A stretch of DNA of 64,000 bases from Microbulbifer hydrolyticus (GTDB lineage Bacteria; Pseudomonadota; Gammaproteobacteria; Pseudomonadales; Cellvibrionaceae). Every line of letters starts with the position of its first letter. The stretch's first letter is position 1. The stretch lies in NCBI RefSeq assembly GCF_009931115.1, contig NZ_CP047491.1, positions 1,377,501-1,441,500 of the forward strand, in the 5' to 3' direction. The notes beneath the pieces are model-generated. The model was given only the letters and a program-made list of their open reading frames with translations. It was not told the DNA's origin and ran no database searches. Below, in pieces: positions 1 to 12,478 of this stretch. The position numbers were made by a program, and so were the translations under genes.

Positions 1-1091
<1,091 letters not shown>

Positions 1092-1314
1092 CAACAGAGA
1101 TGGTTACTAACGATTACTGATTGATCGAATGAGAGGTCAGTGGATTGTGAGCCGAGAGACGCAGAGATCGATTGATCGACTTGCGGTGTATTACTACAGA
1201 ATGTTTCGCCGACTTATTTGGGGTTATCGCCGGTCCGTAGTGACCGAGGCAAACAAGCGATAACAGGCAGCGCAGGGCACTAAGCCCATAAGACCAGACC
1301 AACCCAAGCCAGTT

Positions 1315-1433
1315 TGCCTGACGACAATAGAGTTGTGGAACCACCTGATCCCTTGCCGAACTCAGAAGTGAAACGCAACATCGCCGATGGTAGTGTGGGG
1401 TTTCCCCATGTGAGAGTAGGTCATCGTCAGGCT
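1315..1433 (+). rRNA. 5S ribosomal RNA
   Basis: The ends are complementary (TGCCTGACGA at the start, TCGTCAGGC at the end) and form helix I. The interior has the conserved CCGAACTCAGAAGTGAAACG segment of bacterial 5S rRNA. It lies about 220 nt after the 23S gene in the standard operon order. The spacer between them (1092-1314) shows no tRNA. A terminator hairpin follows at once. Confidence 0.96.
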
Positions 1434-1440
1434 TCTATCC

Positions 1441-1476
1441 CAAAAGCCCTGATCGCTAACGCGGTCAGGGCTTTTT
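1441..1476 (+). terminator. rRNA operon terminator
   Basis: Hairpin with stem AAAGCCCTGA / TCAGGGCTTT followed by a T-run, directly after 5S rRNA. It is a near-perfect inverted copy of the hairpin at 1579-1618. Confidence 0.85.
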
Positions 1477-1485
1477 CTTGTGCGT

Positions 1486-1519
1486 AAAAAAGGGCCTCCC
1501 ATTTGGGTCGCCCTTTTTT
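1486..1519. terminator. Second, probably bidirectional, terminator hairpin
   Basis: Stem AAAAAAGGGC / GCCCTTTTTT with an inner CCC/GGG pairing. It has an A-run on one side and a T-run on the other, so it can act in both directions between the rRNA operon and the convergent tRNA gene. Confidence 0.7.
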
Positions 1520-1578
1520 GTTCTGGGTTGGCTAAATTGCTGCCACTACTTCGCAGCACAAGATTTTCCGTGCCAAAC

Positions 1579-1618
1579 AAAAAAGCCCTGAGCGCGTTAG
1601 CGATCAGGGCTTTTTTGT
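1579..1618 (-). terminator. Terminator of tRNA-Leu (bidirectional shape)
   Basis: Hairpin AAAAGCCCTGA / TCAGGGCTTTT flanked by A- and T-runs, directly downstream of the minus-strand tRNA. Its loop matches the reverse complement of the 1441-1476 loop apart from one base. Confidence 0.75.
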
Positions 1619-1623
1619 TTGTT

Positions 1624-1710
1624 TGGTACCAGAGGCCGGACTCGAACCGGCACACCCGTTAAGGCGGGGGATTTTGAATCCCCTGTGTCTACCAATTTCA
1701 CCACTCTGGC
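1624..1710 (-). tRNA. tRNA-Leu (anticodon CAA)
   Basis: An 87-nt class II tRNA on the minus strand. The acceptor stem GCCAGAG pairs with CTCTGGT (one G-U pair), followed by discriminator A and an encoded CCA. The anticodon stem GGGGA/TCCCC encloses the loop TTCAAAA, giving anticodon CAA, which reads the leucine codon TTG. A long variable arm and the T-arm GGTTCGAGTCC are present. It converges on the rRNA operon. Confidence 0.96.
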
Positions 1711-1850
1711 AGTATCGCGAGCACATTTTGAAGTGTGTTCGGAGAGGACGATGATTATAGCGATGGGCCAGTTGCGGTCAACCGGATTTGGCTGTGAGAG
1801 TGGTTTCCGTTACTCTTCGCGGCCGATGAATAACCACCTAGACTGAACTG

Positions 1851-4092
<2,242 letters not shown>

Positions 4093-4257
4093 ACGGGGTT
4101 AGTGCTGATTTGTGCCACCTGTCTATCCCCGTATAATCAGCCCCCAAATTTGGATCCCTGTGCCCGCTGGCTTGTAATCACCCGGTCGCGTCCGCATATC
4201 GTCAGTTATCGAAAAAAATGTGCCCGTGGAGCGGGCCATTCCAACAATGAGAACAGC

Positions 4258-6126
4258 ATGAATCGCTTCCCCCTCTGGAAATATCTCCTGATCCTGATCA
4301 TTACCGGGTTGGGGCTGTTGTACGCAGCGCCGAATCTGTATCCCCCCGACCCCGCTGTACAGGTGTCCGGCCAGTCCAGCGCCCTGAAAATTGATCAAAA
4401 TGTGCTCAGTGAAGTGCAAAAGGCACTGGACGACGCCGGTATCGCCTATTTTGGCGGTGAGGTGCAGGACAAGTCGGTGTTGATTCGTCTGAAGGCCATT
4501 GAAGAGCAGTTGCCGGCCAAGCGGGCTATCCAGGAGGCTCTTGGGCACAGTGACTATGTCGTGGCACTGAACCTCGCGCCCACGACACCGGAGTGGCTGC
4601 AGAGCATGGGGGCGAGCCCGATGAAGCTTGGCCTGGACCTCGCCGGCGGTGTGCACTTCCTGATGGAAGTGGATACAAACTCCATCGTGAAAACAAACAT
4701 GGAAGGCTATGTCTCCGACGTGAAGTCCAAGCTGCGGGCCGCCAAGGCGCGCTATCGCGGTGTGGACCTCAAGGACGACCGTGAGATCGTTGCCAAATTC
4801 CGTGACGAGGAGCTTCGCAGCCTGGGTATGCGCACCCTGCGCAAAGAGTTTCCCACCCTGCAGCTCAATGAAGCGGGCAGTGGCAGCAATCTTGAGATTC
4901 GCGCGACCCTTGCCGAGCAGGAGATCAAGCAGCTGGAAGATTATGCGGTCACCCAGAACCTCACTACGCTGAGAAACCGGGTAAACGAGCTGGGGGTTGC
5001 GGAACCGATCGTGCAGCGCCAGGGGCGCAACCGTATTGTGGTCGAACTGCCGGGCGTCCAGGATACCGCTGAAGCAAAGCGTATTATCGGTAAAACGGCG
5101 AACCTTGAGTACCGCATGGAAGCCAAATCCGATGCGCTGGTGACCAGCAAAGAGTACTTCGAGTACCGGGATGAGCAGGAGCGCGCCGCTTACGGTGGTG
5201 CCTGGCTCGAGCGCAAGATCATCATCTCCGGTGAGCGCGTCACCGATGCCCGGGTCGGCTACGACGAGAGTGGTTTCCCCCAGGTGAATATCACCCTGGA
5301 TTCCCGCGGCGGTGAAATGATGCACCGCGCGACCTGGAAGAATGTCGGGCGCCGCATGGGCACGCTGTTTGTAGAGAGTCGCTTCACTCCTGAAAAGCAG
5401 GTTGATGCCGAAGGGAACGAGGTAATTGTCCAGAAGCGTACCGATGACAAGAAGATCATCAGCCTTGCCACCGTGCAGAGCCCGCTCGGCCGGCAGTTCC
5501 GTACCACCGGGCTGGGTAGCCCCGCTGAGGCCCAGGAGCTGGCACTGCTGCTGCGCTCCGGCGCCCTGGCGGCACCCATGTATTTCGTGGAAGAGCGCGT
5601 AATTGGCCCGTCCCTCGGCGCGGACAATATCAAGGTCGGGGTTACCTCGGTTCAGATCGGCCTGCTCGCAGTGGTCATCTGTATGCTGGTTTTCTACCGG
5701 GTATTTGGCCTGGCTGCAAACATCGCACTGGCGGTCAACCTGATTCTGCTGGTAGCGGTGATGTCCATTCTCGGCGCAACCCTGACCCTGCCAGGTATTG
5801 CCGGTATGGTGCTGACCATCGGTATGGCGGTGGACGCCAACGTGCTGATTTTCTCGCGAATACGTGAGGAGCTGCGCAACGGGCTGCCGCCCCAGTCGGC
5901 GATCAACGCGGGTTTCGACAACGCTTACAGCGCGATCGTGGATGCAAATATCACTACCCTGATCGTGGCAGTAATCCTGTACGCGATTGGCTCCGGTCCG
6001 GTCCAGGGCTTTGCGGTGACACTGTCCATCGGCATTCTCACCTCCATGTTCAGTGCCATTATGGGTACGCGGGCATTGATCAACTTGTTCTACGGCGGCC
6101 GCCGTGTTCAGAAACTGTGGATTTAA
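4258..6126 (+). CDS. secD: Protein translocase subunit SecD
   Basis: Inner-membrane RND-type subunit that, with SecF, uses the proton gradient to pull preproteins through SecYEG. About 622 residues. An N-terminal membrane segment starts at residue 7. A large periplasmic P1 domain follows, including the signature GLDLAGGVHFLMEVD near 125-139. Five more membrane segments come after GPSLGADNIKVG, with the motif GMAVDANVLIFSRIREE that carries conserved proton-path residues. The ATG at 4258 gives the family N-terminus MNRFPLWKY. The frame is open back to 4102, but that part does not look like SecD. secF follows 10 nt after the stop. The usual upstream partner gene yajC is absent between tgt and secD. 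Confidence 0.97.
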   Translation: MNRFPLWKYLLILIITGLGLLYAAPNLYPPDPAVQVSGQSSALKIDQNVLSEVQKALDDAGIAYFGGEVQDKSVLIRLKAIEEQLPAKRAIQEALGHSDYVVALNLAPTTPEWLQSMGASPMKLGLDLAGGVHFLMEVDTNSIVKTNMEGYVSDVKSKLRAAKARYRGVDLKDDREIVAKFRDEELRSLGMRTLRKEFPTLQLNEAGSGSNLEIRATLAEQEIKQLEDYAVTQNLTTLRNRVNELGVAEPIVQRQGRNRIVVELPGVQDTAEAKRIIGKTANLEYRMEAKSDALVTSKEYFEYRDEQERAAYGGAWLERKIIISGERVTDARVGYDESGFPQVNITLDSRGGEMMHRATWKNVGRRMGTLFVESRFTPEKQVDAEGNEVIVQKRTDDKKIISLATVQSPLGRQFRTTGLGSPAEAQELALLLRSGALAAPMYFVEERVIGPSLGADNIKVGVTSVQIGLLAVVICMLVFYRVFGLAANIALAVNLILLVAVMSILGATLTLPGIAGMVLTIGMAVDANVLIFSRIREELRNGLPPQSAINAGFDNAYSAIVDANITTLIVAVILYAIGSGPVQGFAVTLSIGILTSMFSAIMGTRALINLFYGGRRVQKLWI

Positions 6127-6136
6127 GGGGACGGTG

Positions 6137-7138
6137 ATGAGCAATACCAAAGAAGAAAACGGAAAAATCACCGAGTACATGGGCAAGCGCGTGTACGACT
6201 TCATGCGCTGGCGCAAACTGGCTGCCGCGGCATCCCTGATACTGGTGGTCGCTTCGATTGCGGCACTGGCCATCAATGGCCTGAAGCTGGGGCTGGACTT
6301 TACCGGCGGTACCCAGATTGAAGTGGGTTACCAGAATGCACCGAAAATTGAAGATGTTCGCAATCAGCTGACTGACGCCGGGTTCGAGGGCGCTGCTGTG
6401 GTGCGCTTTGGGTCCGATAGCGAAGTGTTGATCAAGCTGCCGCCGGAAGTCGCCGAAGAACAGACGCAGCAGAATGCGCGTGACGCCGAGGCGACCAATT
6501 CCATTGGTGACAAGGTGGTCGGTGTGCTACGTCAGCACAGCGACGGCCAGGTCGATCTGCGCCGGGTCGAAATGGTTGGTCCGCAGATTGGTGAAGAGCT
6601 GCGGGATGACGGCGGCCTCGGTATGCTGTTTGCGCTGGCCGTGGTGATGGCGTACGTGGCGTTGCGCTTCCAGTATAAATTTGCGGTTGGTGCCGTGGTG
6701 GCCCTGATCCACGACGTGATTATCGTGCTCGGCTTTTTCGCAATCTTGCGCCTGGACTTCGATCTCACCGTACTGGCGGCGGTGCTGGCGGTGATCGGTT
6801 ACTCGATCAACGACACCATCGTGGTGTATGACCGGGTGCGGGAGAATTTCCGCAAGGTGCGTCAGGCGGATCCCGCCGAAGTGATCAACATTTCCATGAG
6901 TCAGACCCTGAGCCGGACGTTCATGACCTCGTTCACCACCTTGCTGGTGCTCTGGGCATTGCAGTTCTTTGGCGGCGAGCTGATCCACAACTTCTCGCTG
7001 GCGCTGATCGTCGGTGTGATCATCGGTACCTTCTCATCGGTGTACGTGGCAGCCAATATTCTGATGGCCATGAATACCACGAAAGAAGACCTGATGCCGC
7101 CTGTGAAAGAGGGTGCAGAACTGGATGAAATGCCCTGA
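6137..7138 (+). CDS. secF: Protein translocase subunit SecF
   Basis: Partner of SecD in the SecDF translocation motor of the inner membrane. 333 residues. Features are a first membrane segment, the signature GLDFTGGTQIEVGY, a periplasmic P4 domain, and five C-terminal membrane segments with VIGYSINDTIVVYDRVREN, the SecF family hallmark. The ATG at 6137 follows an AAGGGGA ribosome binding site; an upstream in-frame ATG at 6104 overlaps secD and is unlikely. The gene ends 22 nt before a strong terminator, so it closes the queA-tgt-secDF operon. Confidence 0.97.
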   Translation: MSNTKEENGKITEYMGKRVYDFMRWRKLAAAASLILVVASIAALAINGLKLGLDFTGGTQIEVGYQNAPKIEDVRNQLTDAGFEGAAVVRFGSDSEVLIKLPPEVAEEQTQQNARDAEATNSIGDKVVGVLRQHSDGQVDLRRVEMVGPQIGEELRDDGGLGMLFALAVVMAYVALRFQYKFAVGAVVALIHDVIIVLGFFAILRLDFDLTVLAAVLAVIGYSINDTIVVYDRVRENFRKVRQADPAEVINISMSQTLSRTFMTSFTTLLVLWALQFFGGELIHNFSLALIVGVIIGTFSSVYVAANILMAMNTTKEDLMPPVKEGAELDEMP

Positions 7139-7160
7139 TTATAGGGACTCTGACAGGCAT

Positions 7161-7190
7161 AAAAAAAGGCGGGTTCTACCCGCCTTTTTT
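7161..7190. terminator. Terminator after secF
   Basis: Stem AGGCGGGT / ACCCGCCT with loop TCT, an A-run before and a T-run after. It serves secF and, by symmetry, may also serve the convergent small gene ending at 7296. Confidence 0.9.
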
Positions 7191-7295
7191 GTGCCTTCAG
7201 GTCTCGCCTGAACGTGTAGCGCTCGTCTGCCCGCGTGGTGCCACAGCGGTTGGTGCCAAGTGGCTGGCGTCCCTGTGGGGGGCTGGATGCGACTT

Positions 7296-7490
7296 TTACG
7301 CGCGAGGCTTTTTCCCGAGGGTGATGTGCTTGGGGCCGGAAGTGTTGGTCTGGCCGCTGACGCCTTTAGGTACTTGCTCGATCTCTCCGCCATTGGCGAG
7401 GAAAGCCTGAATCTGGGCTTCGATTGCTTCGCGTGACTCGGTTGATACAGTTTCCTTCCCGCGTTTCGCGCTGGATGCTTTTTTAGCCAC
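7296..7490 (-). CDS. Small basic conserved protein, SutA-like tail (uncertain)
   Basis: About 64 residues from a GTG start at 7490, which has GTGGACAG about nine bases upstream; in-frame upstream ATG codons exist but give unlikely extensions. The N-terminus is lysine- and alanine-rich (VAKKASSAKRGKE), then comes AIEAQIQAFLANGGEIEQV and a glycine-lysine tail. The pattern of a helix followed by FLANGGEIEQV resembles the conserved end of the Pseudomonas RNA-polymerase-binding regulator SutA, but without its acidic N-terminus, so this is only a suggestion. The gene converges with secF across the shared terminator. Confidence 0.6.
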   Translation of the reverse strand: MAKKASSAKRGKETVSTESREAIEAQIQAFLANGGEIEQVPKGVSGQTNTSGPKHITLGKKPRA

Positions 7491-7634
7491 TATTCTGTCC
7501 ACTTTTATGTATGAGCGGTACATATTACCGCAATTTGTGCAAAAAATCACCCGCCATCGAGTTCCTCTTTCAGGGGAGGGGGAAATCGACGGTTCCCGCG
7601 TCGCTATAGCGCTGGCGTGGGGTATTGCCAGAAA

Positions 7635-7661
7635 CCAAAAAAGCCTGCAAATACAGGCTCT
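7635..7661 (-). terminator. Terminator downstream of the esterase gene
   Basis: Read on the minus strand: stem AGCCTG / CAGGCT with loop TATTTG, followed by a T-run. It lies about 220 nt past the stop of the minus-strand esterase gene. The rest of 7491-7879 has no gene I can support. Confidence 0.65.
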
Positions 7662-7879
7662 TAGGGCGAATTGACGGTGTTGCAAAGAGGGCGGTCTGGT
7701 CAAGTAAGGCCGCCGATGACAGGGGTTTCTCACCGTCTCCGAGGGGGATATGTTTCAGCTGACCAGTCGGTCCCGCCTAAGTTGCCGAGCCTGCTTCAGC
7801 CTGTGTCGAACCGTGCCTGCGCGCGGCGCCATGGATGCAACGTGTCCCGGGGCGGGTCTTGGCCTGTGCCGATCCGGTG

Positions 7880-8830
7880 TTACTGGCCAGGGCCTTTATT
7901 GCGCTTAACGCGCGCGTTGTTCTCGGTGAAATACTCCCCGAGGTATCGCGCGTAATTGATGCCCTCGGCACTGACAAAACTGCCACTGGCCTCCTCCCCG
8001 CCCGACCAGGTATGTCCCACGCCGTTTAGCCACAGCATGGAAACGCGTCCATCCTGCCACAGGGTTTCCGTTGCCGTGCGGCTACCTTCGCTGAGGGTAT
8101 TGGTGTCGGGAAGCTGAGTTACGCCGTAAACCCCGGCCATCCCTTCGGCATTCTGGGTGTTGTAACAATCGTCCACGACGGTGTCGCTCGAACCGTGGGC
8201 GATGGAGGCGAGCTGGGTGTCGAAATGGCTCGCCTGGTCGCCAGCGTAACTTTTGCAGCGACTGGTGACATCGGCAATTTCACAGGAGCCAATAGCGCCA
8301 CTGGCACTGGTGCCGATACTCGGGCCGGCACTGATGCCCATGCCGGCGAACACGTCGGGTGCGATACAGGCCGTGGTATTGGCGAACACCGCGCCGGACG
8401 ACAGGCCGGCAATGTACACCTGGTCCGGGTCGATGTTGCGGTTGGCGTCGCCACTCATGGCGTTGGCCAGGTCAATCAGGTTTTTGTAGTCGCCGGAAGA
8501 GCGGGACTTGGCGCCCTGCCAGTAGGACCAGCAGCTGAAGCCTGCCTTGTTCATGGCATCCGGCACTGCGACCACCATGCCAAACTCTTCCGCAGCATCT
8601 TCCAGGTTGGCGGTCAAATAGGCATCGATGGACTGGGTGCAGCCGTGCAGAACCACCAGTAAGGATTGACCGCTACCGATGGGGGAGGTGCTGTCGGGTG
8701 TGTATACATGCACCTTGTTGAACCCGCCGATAGACTCATTCTGCTGCCAGCTGCCAGCTTGGGAGAGGCCGGCGCTCATGAAAATCGCCGCACCCAAGCT
8801 CGCGCCCAGGAGCTTGCGCTTTTGAGCCAT
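7880..8830 (-). CDS. Secreted PHB-depolymerase-family esterase
   Basis: About 316 residues. Predicted secreted alpha/beta-hydrolase of the esterase PHB depolymerase type, acting on polyhydroxyalkanoate or on ester-linked plant or algal polymers. The N-terminus MAQKRKLLGASLGAAIFMSA is a Sec signal peptide, with cleavage likely after SQA near residue 25. The oxyanion region is LLVVLHGCTQS (57-67). The lipase box GLSSG puts the nucleophile at Ser144. Candidates for the other triad residues are the Asp in HGSSDTVVDD and the His in GVGHTWSGG. Several cysteines suggest disulfides. In-frame ATGs at 8845 and 8836 are alternative starts. The true substrate cannot be told from sequence. Confidence 0.88.
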   Translation of the reverse strand: MAQKRKLLGASLGAAIFMSAGLSQAGSWQQNESIGGFNKVHVYTPDSTSPIGSGQSLLVVLHGCTQSIDAYLTANLEDAAEEFGMVVAVPDAMNKAGFSCWSYWQGAKSRSSGDYKNLIDLANAMSGDANRNIDPDQVYIAGLSSGAVFANTTACIAPDVFAGMGISAGPSIGTSASGAIGSCEIADVTSRCKSYAGDQASHFDTQLASIAHGSSDTVVDDCYNTQNAEGMAGVYGVTQLPDTNTLSEGSRTATETLWQDGRVSMLWLNGVGHTWSGGEEASGSFVSAEGINYARYLGEYFTENNARVKRNKGPGQ

Positions 8831-8951
8831 GATCATGGTTTCCACCGTTATTTTTATCGAAAAGGCTGCAGCCTAGCGAGGAGGCTTTATCGTGGGTATG
8901 CGACCTAAGTATTAGGGGGGCGGCGGTAAAATTTCAGGTCAATGGGGCCCT

Positions 8952-9680
8952 TCAGCCTGCGGCGGGATCGTCGCCAGCAGACAGGTCTTGCTCTTCGGAG
9001 GCGGGCACCTGAAGAGGCCAGCCACCAAGGTCGCGCCAGCGATTGACGATACCGCAGAACAGCTCTGCGGTTTTCTCCGCGTCGTATTCCGCCGAGTGTG
9101 CGCTGCTGTTGTCGAACGTGATACCTGCGGTCTGGCAGGCCTTGGCGAGTACGGTCTGGCCGTAGGCCAGGCCCGCGAGCGTTGCGGTATCCATACAGGA
9201 AAAGGGGTGGAAGGGATTGCGCTTGAGTCCGCAGCGCTCCACCGCGGCATTGATAAAGCCGAGGTCGAAGTGGGCGTTGTGGGCCACCATGATTGCGCGT
9301 GTACAGCTGTGGGTTTTGATCGCGCTGCGGATCTTGCGGAACATTTCCGGGAGGGCGATTTCTTCGGGCCAGGCGTCGCGATCGGGAGACTCCAGGTCGA
9401 CGCCGATAAAATCCAGCGCCGACTGCTCAATATTCGCACCCTCGAAGGGCTCGATATGAAAGCTGTGGGTCTCCTCCGCAAACAGGGTCCCGTCTTCATC
9501 CATATTCAGGATGACAGCGGACACCTCCAGCAGGGCGTCGGTACGGGCGTTGAAGCCGGCCGTTTCGAGGTCCAGTACCACGGGAAGAAAGCCGCGGAAT
9601 CGCTGTGCCAAGAGACTTTTGGGGCCGGAGGGCTCTTCTGCTGGGGTCACGGAATATCCTGGTGTCTGCGTATCGGTCAA
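8952..9680 (-). CDS. rnt: Ribonuclease T
   Basis: 3'-5' exoribonuclease of the DEDD family that trims tRNA and other stable RNA 3' ends. 242 residues. Catalytic motifs are visible: [11 protein letters not shown] (Asp37, Glu39), [12 protein letters not shown] (Asp139) and [15 protein letters not shown] (His195 and Asp200 region). The family-specific EVSAVIL and [13 protein letters not shown] segments are present. An N-terminal extension of about 25 residues before [11 protein letters not shown] is longer than in E. coli. The gene lies downstream of pyrC in the same orientation, an order also found in pseudomonads. Confidence 0.95.
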   Translation of the reverse strand: MTDTQTPGYSVTPAEEPSGPKSLLAQRFRGFLPVVLDLETAGFNARTDALLEVSAVILNMDEDGTLFAEETHSFHIEPFEGANIEQSALDFIGVDLESPDRDAWPEEIALPEMFRKIRSAIKTHSCTRAIMVAHNAHFDLGFINAAVERCGLKRNPFHPFSCMDTATLAGLAYGQTVLAKACQTAGITFDNSSAHSAEYDAEKTAELFCGIVNRWRDLGGWPLQVPASEEQDLSAGDDPAAG

Positions 9681-9725
9681 TTAATTATCGGCGGTTAGCT
9701 GAGGCACTGCTTGTGCACACGGCAC

Positions 9726-10763
9726 TCAGGCCAGGCGCCAGTTCAATGTTTCGCCTGCCGCAAGAGGGATCAGCGAGTCAGGCCCCATCTGCAGTCCGGA
9801 GGGGAGTGTCCAGGGTTCCCTCACCAGGGTGATGGTACCGGTGTTGCGGGGTAAACCGTAGAAGTCCGGACCAAACTCACTGGCGAAGCCCTCCAGGCGT
9901 TCCAACTTTCCTGCCTGCTCGAAGGCTTCCGCATAGAGTTCGATGGCGCTGAACGCGGTGTAGCAGCCGGCACAGCCGCACGCGGTTTCTTTCTTGCCCT
10001 GGGTGTGAGGTGCAGAATCCGTGCCGAGGAAAAACTTCGGACTGCCACTGGTCGCCGCCTCGATCAATGCCGACTGATGGTAACCGCGTTTTAGGATCGG
10101 CAGGCAGTAGAAGTGAGGGCGGATTCCACCCACCAGCATGTGATTGCGATTGTACAGCAGGTGGTGGGCAGTGATGGTTGCGGCGACACCGTCCCGCGCG
10201 TTGGCGACAAATTCCGCCGCATGCGCGGTAGTGATGTGCTCAAGCACGATCTTCAGGCTCGGGAAGTCACCGACTACGGGCCCCAGGATGTTCTCGATAA
10301 ACACCCGCTCGCGGTCAAAGATATCAATATCGCTGGTGGTTACTTCCCCGTGCAGCAATAGCTTCATGCCGCAGGATTGCATGGCCTCCAGCGCGGGGTA
10401 GATATTGGTGATATCGGTAACACCGGAATCGGAGTTGGTCGTGGCGCCTGCCGGATACAGTTTGGCGGCGACCACGCCGGCCGCGTGGGCCTGCTGTACC
10501 ACTTCGGGCGTGGTGTTGTCGGTCAGGTAAATCACCATCAGGGGGGTAAAGTCGCCATTCTCTGGCACTTCCGCCTCAATGCGCGCCTTGTAGGCGAGAG
10601 CGGCTTCGGCATTCACCACCGGTGGCACCAGGTTGGGCATGATGATGGCGCGCCGAAACTGCCTGGCGGCGTCGCCGACGGTGCGAGCAAGCGCTGCCCC
10701 GTCGCGTAAATGAATGTGCCAGTCGTCAGGTGCGCGCAGGGTAATTTGCTGCTTGGAGTCCAC
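9726..10763 (-). CDS. pyrC: Dihydroorotase, homodimeric type
   Basis: Zinc amidohydrolase that closes carbamoyl-aspartate to dihydroorotate in pyrimidine synthesis. 345 residues, the usual class II length. Metal-binding HIHLRDG (16-22), [14 protein letters not shown] with the lysine expected to be carbamylated, LLLHGEV, LEHITT and GTDSAPH are all visible. rnt follows 45 nt downstream. argG diverges upstream across a 351-bp gap. Confidence 0.97.
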   Translation of the reverse strand: MDSKQQITLRAPDDWHIHLRDGAALARTVGDAARQFRRAIIMPNLVPPVVNAEAALAYKARIEAEVPENGDFTPLMVIYLTDNTTPEVVQQAHAAGVVAAKLYPAGATTNSDSGVTDITNIYPALEAMQSCGMKLLLHGEVTTSDIDIFDRERVFIENILGPVVGDFPSLKIVLEHITTAHAAEFVANARDGVAATITAHHLLYNRNHMLVGGIRPHFYCLPILKRGYHQSALIEAATSGSPKFFLGTDSAPHTQGKKETACGCAGCYTAFSAIELYAEAFEQAGKLERLEGFASEFGPDFYGLPRNTGTITLVREPWTLPSGLQMGPDSLIPLAAGETLNWRLA

Positions 10764-11114
10764 CGAATATCTCCTCCCGGATTGATCGCGGCGCCGATGC
10801 TACCCGAAGCGCCAATAAATTGCGAAAACTGCGGTGAGTGCCTCATTGTTCGCCGGATTGAATGTAAAGTAGACAGAGGCTGCTGTCTGCTTTTTGGGCA
10901 ATTTTCCGACTCATTGTCTGGTGCTAGTCGTACGCGCTTCTAGGCGCTACAATCGCGCCCCGAAAAAAGCGGGCGATCCGCAATTCCTGGGCACAAATCC
11001 AAAATAACCCCCCCAGACCGAGACTTTTTACAGGTGCGCAGCCCCGCTACGGTGCTGGCGTCCCCGTATTGACGGCTTGCCCGAGCATACGGGCCCACTA
11101 TACAGAGGATAGTA
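10764..11114. promoter_or_regulatory. Divergent intergenic region pyrC / argG
   Basis: A 351-bp non-coding gap between two divergent biosynthetic genes, so it must hold both promoters. I see no operator, hairpin or RNA gene that I can assign with confidence. Short open frames here have no family resemblance. Confidence 0.5.
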
Positions 11115-12335
11115 ATGAGTAAGATCGATAAGGTGGTATTGGCGTATTCCGGTGGGCTCGATACTTCGGTGATCGTCCGCTGGCTCCAGGATACCTATGG
11201 TTGTGAGGTTGTTACCTTTACCGCCGATATCGGTCAGGGTGAGGAGGTGGAACCCGCGCGCGCCAAGGCGGAAGCCCTGGGTGTCAAAGAGATCTATATT
11301 GACGATCTGCGCGAAGAGTTCGTGCGCGACTTCGTGTTCCCGATGTTCCGCGCCAATACCATCTACGAAGGGGAGTACCTGCTGGGCACCTCCATCGCCC
11401 GTCCCCTGATTGCCAAGCGCCTGATCGAAATTGCCAACGAGACCGGCGCCGATGCCATCTCCCACGGCGCTACCGGTAAAGGTAACGACCAGGTGCGCTT
11501 TGAGCTGGGCGCCTATGCGCTGAAGCCCGGAATCCAGGTTATCGCGCCGTGGCGCGAGTGGGACCTGAATTCCCGCGAAAAGTTGATGGAGTACTGCGAG
11601 CAGCACAAGATCCCCGTGGACTTTTCCAACAAGAAGAAAAAGTCCCCTTACTCCATGGATGCCAACCTGCTGCACATCTCCTACGAGGGTGGCGTTCTTG
11701 AAGAGCCCTGGGCCGAGGCCGAAGAAGACATGTGGCGCTGGAGTGTCAGCCCAGAGGCCGCACCGGACAAACCCACCTACATCACCCTGCAGTATGAGAA
11801 AGGCGATCCGGTTGCCATCGATGGCGAGCGACTGAGCCCTGCGACCCTGCTGGAAAAACTCAACAAGCTGGGTGGTGCCAATGGTATCGGCCGCCTGGAT
11901 ATCGTAGAAAACCGCTATGTAGGCATGAAGTCCCGCGGCTGTTACGAAACGCCTGGTGGCACCATCCTGATGAAAGCGCACCGTGCGATCGAGTCCATCA
12001 CCCTGGATCGCGAAGTGGCCCACCTGAAAGATGAGCTGATGCCGCGTTACGCAAAGCTCATTTACAACGGATACTGGTGGTCCCCGGAGCGTGAAATGCT
12101 GCAGGCGGCGATTGATCAGTCCCAATCTGTGGTAAACGGGGAAGTGCGCCTGAAGCTCTACAAAGGCAGCGTGTCCGCAGTGGGGCGTCGCTCTGAAGAC
12201 AGCCTTTTTGATGAAAAAATCGCCACGTTTGAGGACGATGCCGGTGCCTACAATCAGAAGGACGCCGAAGGTTTCATCAAACTGAACGCCTTGCGTCTGC
12301 GGATTGCCGCGGGTAAAGGCCGAGACTTGATCTAA
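11115..12335 (+). CDS. argG: Argininosuccinate synthase
   Basis: ATP-dependent ligase joining citrulline and aspartate in arginine synthesis. 406 residues, typical of the short type. The ATP pyrophosphatase loop AYSGGLDTS is at residues 10-18. Other family signatures are [15 protein letters not shown] and [15 protein letters not shown], and the C-terminus has [22 protein letters not shown] lies upstream of the ATG. The gene stands alone, followed by a possible hairpin terminator. Confidence 0.97.
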   Translation: MSKIDKVVLAYSGGLDTSVIVRWLQDTYGCEVVTFTADIGQGEEVEPARAKAEALGVKEIYIDDLREEFVRDFVFPMFRANTIYEGEYLLGTSIARPLIAKRLIEIANETGADAISHGATGKGNDQVRFELGAYALKPGIQVIAPWREWDLNSREKLMEYCEQHKIPVDFSNKKKKSPYSMDANLLHISYEGGVLEEPWAEAEEDMWRWSVSPEAAPDKPTYITLQYEKGDPVAIDGERLSPATLLEKLNKLGGANGIGRLDIVENRYVGMKSRGCYETPGGTILMKAHRAIESITLDREVAHLKDELMPRYAKLIYNGYWWSPEREMLQAAIDQSQSVVNGEVRLKLYKGSVSAVGRRSEDSLFDEKIATFEDDAGAYNQKDAEGFIKLNALRLRIAAGKGRDLI

Positions 12336-12345
12336 ATCAGCCAGT

Positions 12346-12375
12346 AACGACGATAGAAGCGTTTAAATCGTCGTT
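12346..12375 (+). terminator. Possible terminator hairpin after argG
   Basis: Inverted repeat AACGACGAT / ATCGTCGTT with a 12-base loop and only a short T-run, so termination strength is doubtful. Confidence 0.5.
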
Positions 12376-12478
12376 TCTGTGCCCTCCCGGTCTAACGTGA
12401 AGGGTATAGCCGCTATTGTATTGGCGGGTTCTTCGCGCTTGACGGAAACGAATCTTAAAAAGCAACGGAAGTTACACA

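Noticed and set aside
4102..4257. N-terminal extension of SecD, or a yajC remnant
   Set aside because: No membrane helix plus basic tail as in YajC, and SecD homologues begin at MNRFPLWKY.
4123..6276. Very long minus-strand open frame (717 codons) opposite secD
   Set aside because: It is histidine- and glutamine-rich with no family pattern and mirrors the codon use of secD. The same holds for long frames opposite tgt, argG, ccoN, ccoG, groEL and others.
12376..12478. FNR/Anr box upstream of ccoN
   Set aside because: No TTGAT-N4-ATCAA match within reasonable mismatch; only a partial TTGAC half site.
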